Shown: positions 57,901 to 64,000 of the stretch, piece after piece | Position numbering within the stretch: the first letter of the stretch is position 1 | Layout of the letters: every line of letters starts with the position of its first letter | NCBI GenBank assembly: GCA_039105265.1 | Contig: JAPFFF010000040.1 | Location: forward strand, 620,001 to 684,000 | Direction: 5' to 3' | DNA: 64,000 nucleotides | Source of the DNA: Tritrichomonas musculus | Taxonomy: Eukaryota; Parabasalia; Tritrichomonadida; Tritrichomonadidae | Translations under genes and position numbers: made by a program | The notes under the pieces: model-generated | The model's database searches: none | Seen by the model: only the letters and a program-made list of their open reading frames with translations | What the model was told of the DNA's origin: nothing

Positions 57901-60297
57901 TAACTTTGTTAGTAGGTAAAAACCGTTTTTACATGTAATTTCAACTATATCTCGAAAAGTTATCATTATACTACTATCATTATTAAATATTTTTTTGGAT
58001 AGTTCAAAGTTTTTATCCAAGATTTGGATTAATGAATGTGCATTTCCTGCTTCTGAAGAAACTTTAATTAAATCAATGAATTGGTTATCAATCAAATTAC
58101 TTTTTTGAAAGTTATTTTCATAAATCCAATCAAACAAGTTATTTTGATGCTTAGTAATTGCATGGAAAACAATATCTCTCAGGCTTGCATTAAGGTCACT
58201 TGATGCTGCATTCAATGGATCATAAAGATTAGAAGAAATATTGCTAAAAGTTAAATTAGAAGAGCTATTTAAGGTTGTTCCAATTGCAGTTGTAGATCCA
58301 ATATAGTTGCCAAAATTGCTGCTTTTTACATTAATAGATTTGTTAAAGTTATTTAGATTTATCGCAATCCCCAATAAATTATTATTTAAAGCAAGTTGAT
58401 TTCGAGCAACACCCAATATATTTGTATTATTGGTATTTAATTCATTTGGAAGAATTTCTTTTCTGTTTTGTTCAACAATTTTGATGATTTCTAAATTGCC
58501 ACCATAAACAGCGAATCTAAAAGTAAGGTCATCAATTTTATCATGATTTAACATCAAGTATTTGAAGCATTTAATTGATCCGTAAGCAGCTGCATAATTT
58601 AAATATTTAGTTGAACCATTAGGAATGAATTCTTCGAAAATATTAACAGGAACAGTTTTTTCTTTAACATTAATTTGTCCTGCAATAATGATTGATTGCA
58701 GCTTATCAATATCATCATGACGCAGTGCCAATGTAAGCTCATCATCAGGTTCTCCACTGTCTCTCATTTTCTTATAATCATCAATTCTATTAAAGTAAGA
58801 GTTAATAAAAGTGTCACATGCTGGCGTATTCATTATGAATGAACTTGGACTTTCCATATGCTTTAATTCAATCAATTCAGGAAGAAACCAATAAGAAATA
58901 TAATAATTTACATTTATCGCTTCAGAATTGTTAGACTTATTTTGATTATTATTAATGTTATTATCACCAAAATTAAATGGTTGAAAATTAGTTGTGTTGG
59001 TATTGCTAACTAAAGAAATTTTTGAGTCTAATTTGCTCTCTAAGTCTTCTTTTGTTATTTTACCTCTTTTGTACAAATTGTAAACAAAAGAACAATTTTG
59101 AAGATTGCAGCCAAATGATTCCATCAACTTATTAGTAACAAATGGAAGCAAAATACTCAATTTATTGGCTTCTCTTGATTCTTTGTCAAGCTCAATAAGT
59201 AATTCACAGATGGATTTGTGCAAAAGAAGACCTGAGTTAATCACTTGAAAGATGAAAGCAGCCAATTCTTTAATGTTGTCTTCCGATTTGCACCAACTTG
59301 ACTCAATGAGTGTATTTTTGATGTCTTGAATATTTTCTTCTTTAATGCTGTATAACAAATCAAATAAATCGTTGATCTCATCAATGATTTCTTGTTGTTC
59401 GTCGAGTTTTTGTGTAAATTTGTCATAATCGTCAAGAAAAGTGTCAGTTTCTTTAGTAATGATATCGATTTTTAATTCTTCTGAGATTTCTTTAATAGAA
59501 TCCATGTTGCTTGTAGTAATAATAACATTTTCTAGGTTGAAAAAGTCACAAATTGCTTGGAATTCGCCAAATTCGTCTGCAAAATCAAAATTATAAACGC
59601 CTTTTTGAGGATTTGCTTTAACAAACTCTTCTAAAACGGATGATGAATGAATACCAATGCAATTACATGCGTATTCTTTTTTGTTTGTCCTAATTGTGAA
59701 AGTTTTGGGGTACTTTTCTTTAAGAAATCGATTGAAATCAGACTTAGATATTTCAACATTATGTGAACTATGAAATTGAATAAAGTTGCCTAATGAAGCC
59801 TCTGGACTCTGATGGTCTGGACTTTTTAAAAAATTGGGGCAACAATATATATCAAGAGCATCCGTAATTTGACGACAAATTGGAAGATCTTCTTGAACAA
59901 AGGTAACTACTTTTCCCTGATATAACTGTTCAAATTTCTCTAAAACATTTCTGTTATCAGAAATATCTATATGGTATTGAAGATTATTGGGATTTTCATC
60001 AAGAAAACTCCATATAACAGAACTTGTGTCTTTTATCATTTCGATATTAAAATTGCTTGATCCATTGTTTGTCGTAATTGTAAAAGTTCTGGGTAAAAAG
60101 TTAAAAGCATCAAATTTATTTTTAGAATCTAGTAAATAAAGTGATTTAGTGTCAGAACCAAAAATAAAGTTGGCTGAATTTCCTTGTTTTACAAAATTAA
60201 TAATGCTATTTCGTGAATTATTTAAATTTCCGAAAAAAATATTCTGATTTCTTAAATTAAAACCTGTATTCGGATTTCCAAAATTAAATAAAGTCAT
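51913..60297 (-). CDS. Giant BTB/DUF3447/ankyrin protein with FG-like repeat array (2794 aa)
   Basis: The start is the ATG at 60297 (MTLFNFGNPNTGFNLRNQNI); a longer reading would need a TTG. Two BTB-like segments lie near residues 65-140 and 200-280. The DUF3447 module lies near 510-580 (ELTLALRHDDIDKLQSIII). Ankyrin repeats run about 1090-1620 and resume near 1765 (YLHLAARSSTSGMLKEFLDR) after a KDKEVNKDKEID repeat. Residues about 1905-2550 are some 30 copies of a 21-residue unit (NQNSK, PSAPSF, NFSMPKVED). The C-terminus is basic and helical. FxFG and GNQNS motifs at both ends resemble FG nucleoporins; that role is speculative. The frame is intact. Confidence 0.85.
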   Translation of the reverse strand: MTLFNFGNPNTGFNLRNQNIFFGNLNNSRNSIINFVKQGNSANFIFGSDTKSLYLLDSKNKFDAFNFLPRTFTITTNNGSSNFNIEMIKDTSSVIWSFLDENPNNLQYHIDISDNRNVLEKFEQLYQGKVVTFVQEDLPICRQITDALDIYCCPNFLKSPDHQSPEASLGNFIQFHSSHNVEISKSDFNRFLKEKYPKTFTIRTNKKEYACNCIGIHSSSVLEEFVKANPQKGVYNFDFADEFGEFQAICDFFNLENVIITTSNMDSIKEISEELKIDIITKETDTFLDDYDKFTQKLDEQQEIIDEINDLFDLLYSIKEENIQDIKNTLIESSWCKSEDNIKELAAFIFQVINSGLLLHKSICELLIELDKESREANKLSILLPFVTNKLMESFGCNLQNCSFVYNLYKRGKITKEDLESKLDSKISLVSNTNTTNFQPFNFGDNNINNNQNKSNNSEAINVNYYISYWFLPELIELKHMESPSSFIMNTPACDTFINSYFNRIDDYKKMRDSGEPDDELTLALRHDDIDKLQSIIIAGQINVKEKTVPVNIFEEFIPNGSTKYLNYAAAYGSIKCFKYLMLNHDKIDDLTFRFAVYGGNLEIIKIVEQNRKEILPNELNTNNTNILGVARNQLALNNNLLGIAINLNNFNKSINVKSSNFGNYIGSTTAIGTTLNSSSNLTFSNISSNLYDPLNAASSDLNASLRDIVFHAITKHQNNLFDWIYENNFQKSNLIDNQFIDLIKVSSEAGNAHSLIQILDKNFELSKKIFNNDSSIMITFRDIVEITCKNGFYLLTKLFITIYDNMKKERENKSTNLFPLGPSSSSLFGFFNPSLNSVNGFNSISNNLNPLTPSPYELGLLFDKHFIISFGNVSILKLFVKRIDQHDLQYIISYAVFKEYDEIIKYFFEELAKDKIFVISNECINKIFSIVLKKNTSKLFDYIMEQINIVFPLFMNCYRWPIDILSIACLSKNIEPAKKITDSILEKNPTEDFTEPFARAAQSKVSELCHLFIDKKVKINYLNLALNFTEIASTNNEIFFLMIEHSNENVKNIFYKNLLIPAIKVCNSELVETILKKVPATKQSLYEAVISHDNKIVKLILENNSKPSFINYKSRSGTVLITATQNNDLEIVKTLLSTPGIDPNLYDNNKNTPLIIAANNLNLDIFNAILDFYGDDIEQQRWQLNFLVKKVLNQLSNSDWKSNKNISNFVNRILDIKYLDPNSFENNLSLLMYACEYNEINIVKKLLKLDKTDVNLYNITNGSNPLMIAISSKNVEIAELLINFSKTDINAVNFDDQTALTLAAQNNLLKIVDLLISNDKFDPSESRLTSAFSISSDEVSVHLLASKYLDINEPISISDSMQTSQINFDSTVNEKQDTPLVSAAKSNNQKMIDMIIHHPNFDKEKSNINYAIFIAAIRNEVDIFKALIKVVDKNEFVKYKYLGKGLLTYFASNDFSNTAQNVNFVSPLNFGVRQNNYNKVIPNYYTFDDMIDEILDNSDLIFTQEDIKDAFFYSFDDCVRNDITKSNELMKKIFYYDRNHNKYINLNDPIPITGKTCLTSINMTGQTKIVNDLLENGADPNIPDSNDVYPLENAINMSIMDMFLALIESGKVDYNKRILEKSVNFNQDTNSSVFNMSSLNFNFNFPLLLSHQQTLKDEGKGVDKDKEVNKDKEIDKDKEVNKDKEIDKDKEVNKDKEIDKDKEIDKDKEVNKDKKVNKDKEVNKDKEVNKDKVIDKDKEIGEDKAVYKDKEMGKSKRTKKYKPKNYTTYLHLAARSSTSGMLKEFLDRKLIDINATDDFGNTPLMDACKFHVIQNIEYLFNEDNLDFLHVNNQGLDALHIINPFYMNKEKVSNKEDYLKELIKRNNNNSSKEFSYDFTKNKGNSNTTFDFTRLNASRFNATFSFGNQNSKQPSAPSFNFSMPKVEDNQNSKQPSAPSFDFSMPKVEDNQNSKQPSAPSFNFSMPKVEDNQNSKQPSAPSFDFSMPKVEDNQNSKQPSAPSFDFSMPKVEDNQNSKQPSAPSFNFSMPKVEDNQNSKQPSAPSFNFSMPKVEDNQNSKQPSAPSFNFSMPKVEDNQNSKQPSAPSFNFSMPKVEDNQNSKQPSAPSFNFSMPKVEDNQNSKQPSAPSFNFSMPKVEDNQNSKQPSAPSFNFSMPKVEDNQNSKQPSAPSFDFSMPKVEDNQNSKQPSAPSFNFSMPKVEDNQNSKQPSAPSFNFSMPKVEDNQNSKQPSAPSFNFSMPKVEDNQNSKQPSAPSFNFSMPKVEDNQNSKPPSAPSFNFSMPKVEDNQNSKQPSAPSFNFSMPKVEDNQNSKPPSAPSFNFSMPKVEDNQNSKPPSAPSFDFSMPKVEDNQNSKQPSAPSFNFSMPKVEDNQNSKPPSAPSFDFSMPKVEDNQNSKQPSAPSFDFSMPKVEDNQNSKPPSAPSFDFSMPKVEDNQNSKQPSAPSFNFSMPKVEDNQNSKPPSAPSFDFSMPKVEDNQNSKQPSAPSFNFSMPKVEDNQNSKQPSAPSFNFSMPKVEDNQNSKPPSAPSFDFSMPKVEDNQNSKPPSAPSFNFGSSNPSNLKETPQFTFGASNIATVNDSIVSGNFFSSIQTNQSATNLSDSIPSPSISSSCKLNICKPTHWFISIEQSSEPVPTSTISEKGLRSPSNIHDDSDKNHSLSNSKSNRSHSQLVKKRRHKRNIKSIVCDIFEDASPEEVRNITKSLSKKTEKCARKFVASYCNDNDAYDYSENDEFESQVTAQSKIARQQMSNMMDISYMRQQQFKQQMMFQANLMKQIQAKQSTKQSHKPRRNRKSKE
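52655..54578 (-). repeat. 63-bp coding minisatellite, about 30 copies
   Basis: About 30 head-to-tail units of exactly 63 bp plus a partial unit at the left end. Variation is almost confined to Gln/Pro after NQNSK, Asn/Asp in NF/DF, and one silent base. Such homogeneity implies recent unequal exchange or gene conversion under frame constraint. Confidence 0.95.
55053..55314 (-). repeat. 18-bp-type repeat encoding KDKEVN/KDKEID
   Basis: About 15 hexapeptide units (KDKEVN, KDKEID) encoded by TCTTTATC-rich sequence within the ankyrin giant. It forms a highly charged linker between two ankyrin blocks. Confidence 0.85.
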
Positions 60298-60299
60298 AT

Positions 60300-60307
60300 A
60301 ATTTATA
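60300..60307 (-). promoter_or_regulatory. Start-proximal TATAAATT motif
   Basis: TATAAATT ends 2 bases before the ATG at 60297, which supports that ATG as the start of the ankyrin giant. Confidence 0.35.
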
Positions 60308-60575
60308 GAAGGATTGGTATAAATTAATGATGTCTTGCCAAAGGGAGGCAACGAAATTGAATGAATTTTAATTTCCAAATATTTTTAATTTATCTCATTA
60401 AAATAAGTACATTTACAATTGATAATTATATATTTAATATATATGTTACATATTGTTAATAATATTTTGTTTTATTTTTATCATTGTATCATTGTATTTA
60501 GGAAAAAATTAAAAATACGTTATTTTATGAAAATTTTATTCTATTTTGTTGTCTTCAAATTGGAAACAGTCTAGG

Positions 60576-63500
60576 ATGGAGTTTCACTATAACGATTCAT
60601 GTGTTAATCAAATCATCTCTAATTTTACAATATATGATACTTCCGAAATCTTTAAAAATGTGCAAAATAAATATATAAAAGAATTTAATTTTAATCTGAA
60701 TGAAATTTATCAATTACAAATGGATACTGGAATAATGATAGGTGATATTCAAATTGCTGATGGATTTTTTCTTTATTTGTTGATTTTTGATTATGAAATT
60801 TTAATTATTACTCGATCTAACATACATCAAATTTTGAATAAAATTTCAAGTCAAACACAAATTTTATATTTCGATCAACAATGCGAATATAATATCAAAA
60901 AACTAACAAGTGAAAAATCGAATGATTTAAGTAGCAACTTACAGTTCTTAAATGATATTGTTCCGAAAGTTTTAAGATGCGCGGTTAATTTTATTCTCAA
61001 AAAAAGTAAAATTAGAACTCAAAATCGACATTTGGACTTAAAGTCCCAAAAACTCCAAAATAATATTTTATGTGATCTTGAATGTTTTGCTATAATTAAT
61101 TCTAATACCAAAATAAAATTTTGCTTTAACATGCAAGATCAATTTTTATACATTTTAAAAGCATTTTATATACTAGATAATGAAATAAAAAAGCAATTTG
61201 AGCACGAAATAAATTTTTATAAAAAAATTGATAACAAATGTCATTTTGCACCCCAATTTTTCGGAGAAATAACAACATCAGATACCAATTATATCATTAT
61301 TGAATATATTGAAGGCTATACATTATATGAATTCATCAATAAAAAAATCAAACAACTTTCATATTTTGAAAAAATTAAAATGATCCTTGAAATTATGATT
61401 TCAATCGAATTCATTCACATTAACAAATTCATTTTACGCGATTTAAAATGGGACAACATCATTATTGATACCAATAATGATGCAATAATGATTGATTTTG
61501 ATCAATCAAAGCAAAATTATTCTGAAGGAAATACTGGAGATATCGGAATTGATTTCTTCATAGCACCAGAACAACGATCAACTAATAATTATTCAAATGA
61601 AGCTGATATTTATTCATTGGGCGTTTTAATAGATTATATTATTAATGAAATTCCATTTCATAAAGATAAAACTCAAATACCAGAGAGTTATAATGATTTA
61701 TATGAAATCTACAAGCATTGCTTTGAAGTATCGAAAGAAAAACGTCCATGTATAAGTCATATTCTCAATGATTTTTTCAATTATATTTTGGAAAAAGAGA
61801 CTGATTTACAAAATAAAAAAGTTTTAAATCAATTGATTAATATTAGAGAAAAACAATTAGAAAATATTAAAGAATCACTAGAAGTTAAATCAGAAGCAGT
61901 TTCCTATTTTTCATCTTTTTATTGGAATTTATATAAAGAAAACAAATATATATCATTTGATGTAAACAAATTAATGTATTATTTAACGCTTTCATCTGAA
62001 AATGATAATTCAGAAGCCCAATTTATTCTTGGCAAAATATATTATAAAGGAGCATATGTTAAAAAAGATATTAATAAAGCAATTTATTATTTAGATATTT
62101 GTTCTAATAAAAATAATGAACAAGCACAATATCTTCTAGGTGCTTTGTATTATTTGGGCGATGATATTGAAATAAACATTGATAAATCTATTCATTATTT
62201 AGAACTTTCTGCAGAATTAAATTTTGACGAAGCACAAAATCTTCTTGGTCATATTTATAGTTCTAAAGAATATAATAAATTTGATATTAATAAAGGAATT
62301 TATTATTATGAACTCGCTTCTAAACAAAATAATTCTGATGCCCAACTTAGACTTGCAATACTTTATTATAAAGGAATTGATGTTGTACAAGATATAAAGA
62401 AAGTAACTCATTATTTAGAACTTTCTTCTAAAAATAAAAATTCTGATGCTCAATATCTCCTTGGGAAAATATATTACAAAGGCAAATATATTAAACAAAA
62501 TTTAAAACAAGCAGTTTTTTATTTGATGCATTCTGCTGATCAAAATAATTCAAAAGCACTATATTTACTTGGTGAATTGTTTTATAGCGATGAATATATA
62601 CCAAGAAATATTAATAAAGCTTTAGATTTTTTAAAATGTTCAGCACAACAAAAAAATGCAAAAGCTCAATGTCTTCTTGGACAAATTTATTATGAAGCTG
62701 AAAGTGTTCAAAGAAATATAGAAAAAGCAATTCATTATTTTAAGCTTTCATCCAAACAACAGAATTCAAAAGCACAATATTATCTTGGTGAAATTTATTA
62801 TGAAGGAGAATTTGTCACATTAGATATTAATAAAGCAATTCATTATTTGGATCTTTCTTCTAAAAATAATAATTCTGATGCTCAATATCTCCTTGGACAA
62901 ATTTATTATGAAGGCAAATATATTTCTCAAGATATAAATAAAGCAATTCATTATTTGAAACTTTCATCGAAACAAGAAAATTCTGATGCACAATTCTTAC
63001 TTGGTGATATTTACAATGATGATAAATATGCTGAACATGATGTCAATGAAGCAATTAAATATTATGAACTTTCTGCAGAGCAAGGAAATTCAGAAGCACT
63101 CTTGGAAATTGGCCTTATTTTACGCGATTCACCATATATTACTAATGATATAGATAAGGCAATTCATTTTTTTAAAATGGCTTCTGATTTAGACAATTCT
63201 GAAGCTCAGTTTATTTTAGGAGAAATTTATTATATCGGGAAAGAAACATCACGAGATATCACTCAATCAATAAAATATTTAACTCTTTCTTCAAAACAAA
63301 ATAATCCAGAAGCACAATATTTACTTGGCTATATATATTATACAAATTTATATATTCCATGTGATATATATAAAGCCATTCATTATTTTGAACTTAGTTC
63401 AAATAATGGTGATTCAGAATCACAATTCATTCTTGGTGAAATTTATTATTTGGGAAAATTAGTTTCTAGAGATATTGATAAATCAATTCATTATTTGACG

Positions 63501-64000
63501 CTTTCTTCAAATCAAAAAAATAGAAAAGCACAATTTCTTCTTGGATTGATATATTATTTGGGAGAATATGTTCCACGAGATATTAATAGATCAATTGAAT
63601 ACCTAAAAAGATCATCAAATCAAGGCGATAATGATGCACAATATATTCTTGGTGAAATTTATTTTTTTGGTCAATATGTTGAAAGAAATATTAAACTATC
63701 AATTCATTATTTAACTCTTTCTGCCAAACAAAATAATCGTTCTTCTCAATTTTTTTTAGGGCAAATTTATTATTATGATGAATATATTCCACGAGATATA
63801 AATAAATCAATTTTTTATTTCACTCTTTCATCAAAACAAAATCATTCAAACGCACAATTTTATCTTGGACAAATTTATTATGAAGGAAAATATATTGATC
63901 GTGATTTAGATAAGGCAATTCATTACCTCAAAGAAGCTTCATGCTTTAATCATAACATGGCCAAAAATAATCTCGGGATAATTTATAAAAATGGTGAAGG
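60576..64000 (+). CDS. Protein kinase with Sel1 repeats (runs off right edge)
   Basis: The frame opens at ATG 60576 (MEFHYNDSCVNQIISNFTIY) and stays open to the window's end, at least 1141 residues. After about 170 residues without a known domain comes a kinase domain: beta-3 lysine in LYILKAFYI, hinge IIIEYIEGYTLYEFI, catalytic loop FILRDLKWDN near 286 (Asp and Asn kept, HRD reads LRD), metal loop IDFDQ in place of DFG, and IAPEQ near 328. No canonical glycine loop was seen, so activity is uncertain. From about residue 475, at least 18 Sel1 repeats of 36-37 residues follow (AQYLLGKIYYKGKYI, INKAIHYLKLSS style). Sel1 repeats usually scaffold protein complexes. It diverges from the ankyrin giant across a 278-bp spacer. 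Confidence 0.88.
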   Translation, partial: MEFHYNDSCVNQIISNFTIYDTSEIFKNVQNKYIKEFNFNLNEIYQLQMDTGIMIGDIQIADGFFLYLLIFDYEILIITRSNIHQILNKISSQTQILYFDQQCEYNIKKLTSEKSNDLSSNLQFLNDIVPKVLRCAVNFILKKSKIRTQNRHLDLKSQKLQNNILCDLECFAIINSNTKIKFCFNMQDQFLYILKAFYILDNEIKKQFEHEINFYKKIDNKCHFAPQFFGEITTSDTNYIIIEYIEGYTLYEFINKKIKQLSYFEKIKMILEIMISIEFIHINKFILRDLKWDNIIIDTNNDAIMIDFDQSKQNYSEGNTGDIGIDFFIAPEQRSTNNYSNEADIYSLGVLIDYIINEIPFHKDKTQIPESYNDLYEIYKHCFEVSKEKRPCISHILNDFFNYILEKETDLQNKKVLNQLINIREKQLENIKESLEVKSEAVSYFSSFYWNLYKENKYISFDVNKLMYYLTLSSENDNSEAQFILGKIYYKGAYVKKDINKAIYYLDICSNKNNEQAQYLLGALYYLGDDIEINIDKSIHYLELSAELNFDEAQNLLGHIYSSKEYNKFDINKGIYYYELASKQNNSDAQLRLAILYYKGIDVVQDIKKVTHYLELSSKNKNSDAQYLLGKIYYKGKYIKQNLKQAVFYLMHSADQNNSKALYLLGELFYSDEYIPRNINKALDFLKCSAQQKNAKAQCLLGQIYYEAESVQRNIEKAIHYFKLSSKQQNSKAQYYLGEIYYEGEFVTLDINKAIHYLDLSSKNNNSDAQYLLGQIYYEGKYISQDINKAIHYLKLSSKQENSDAQFLLGDIYNDDKYAEHDVNEAIKYYELSAEQGNSEALLEIGLILRDSPYITNDIDKAIHFFKMASDLDNSEAQFILGEIYYIGKETSRDITQSIKYLTLSSKQNNPEAQYLLGYIYYTNLYIPCDIYKAIHYFELSSNNGDSESQFILGEIYYLGKLVSRDIDKSIHYLTLSSNQKNRKAQFLLGLIYYLGEYVPRDINRSIEYLKRSSNQGDNDAQYILGEIYFFGQYVERNIKLSIHYLTLSAKQNNRSSQFFLGQIYYYDEYIPRDINKSIFYFTLSSKQNHSNAQFYLGQIYYEGKYIDRDLDKAIHYLKEASCFNHNMAKNNLGIIYKNGE

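Noticed and set aside
1-64000. CRISPR arrays, rRNA, tRNA genes or bacterial operons
   Set aside because: No repeat-spacer pattern of CRISPR type, no recognisable tRNA cloverleaf boxes and no rRNA sequence were found. Gene families and codon use are eukaryotic.

Overview
The window is AT-rich eukaryotic DNA that uses the standard stop codons. It most resembles a trichomonad (parabasalid) genome, probably Tritrichomonas or a close relative. The host half carries family types expanded in these protists: BspA-type leucine-rich repeats, DUF3447/ankyrin giants, TKL-like kinases fused to Sel1 repeats, and BTB/RCC1 proteins. No clear introns were seen. The species call is inference.

Region 1 (1 to about 32.4 kb) is the right-hand part of a very large Polinton/Maverick-like (adintovirus-like) element that continues off the left edge. 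The part in view looks whole, so it is probably a young copy. A plus-strand block (1-6458) starts with the C-terminal part of a protein-primed family B DNA polymerase. It is followed by a run of small genes: a cysteine-rich one-span membrane protein, and several very basic proteins with SAP-like DNA-binding segments that look like core/DNA-condensing proteins. A minus-strand block (6469-31786) holds two fibre-like proteins (1386 and about 940 aa), a small possible penton/minor-capsid protein, two tandem paralogous major capsid candidates (about 600 aa each), an A32/FtsK-type packaging ATPase, an acidic protein, an exceptional 3793-aa helical protein, and a coiled-coil protein. Plus-strand inserts are an adenovirus pVI-like amphipathic protein and a 100-aa protein. 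Two further micro-genes (36 and 43 aa) lie on the minus strand. At the right end, two divergent genes share an inverted-repeat promoter around a GC-rich minisatellite. The integrase, protease and left terminal repeat are not in view, and the right terminus could not be fixed (about 31.8-33.3 kb).

Region 2 (32.4-37.1 kb) has a gene-free stretch with a GC-rich island and three perfect hairpins, then a two-span membrane protein, a BspA-type LRR protein, and doubtful small ORFs.

Region 3 (37.1-42.2 kb) is a 1698-aa fusion of a TKL-like pseudokinase, Sel1 repeats and about 40 BspA-type LRRs.

Region 4 (42.2-46.2 kb) has no gene but holds several non-autonomous DNA transposon-like units with terminal inverted repeats.

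Region 5 (46.2-51.9 kb) has a BTB/RCC1-like protein, a relic of the 3' end of the neighbouring ankyrin giant, a DUF3447-type gene, and behind it a regular array of single ankyrin repeats separated by homologous non-coding spacers.

Region 6 (51.9-64 kb) has a 2794-aa BTB/DUF3447/ankyrin protein containing about 30 copies of a 21-residue FG-like repeat, then a divergently transcribed kinase with at least 18 Sel1 repeats that runs off the right edge.
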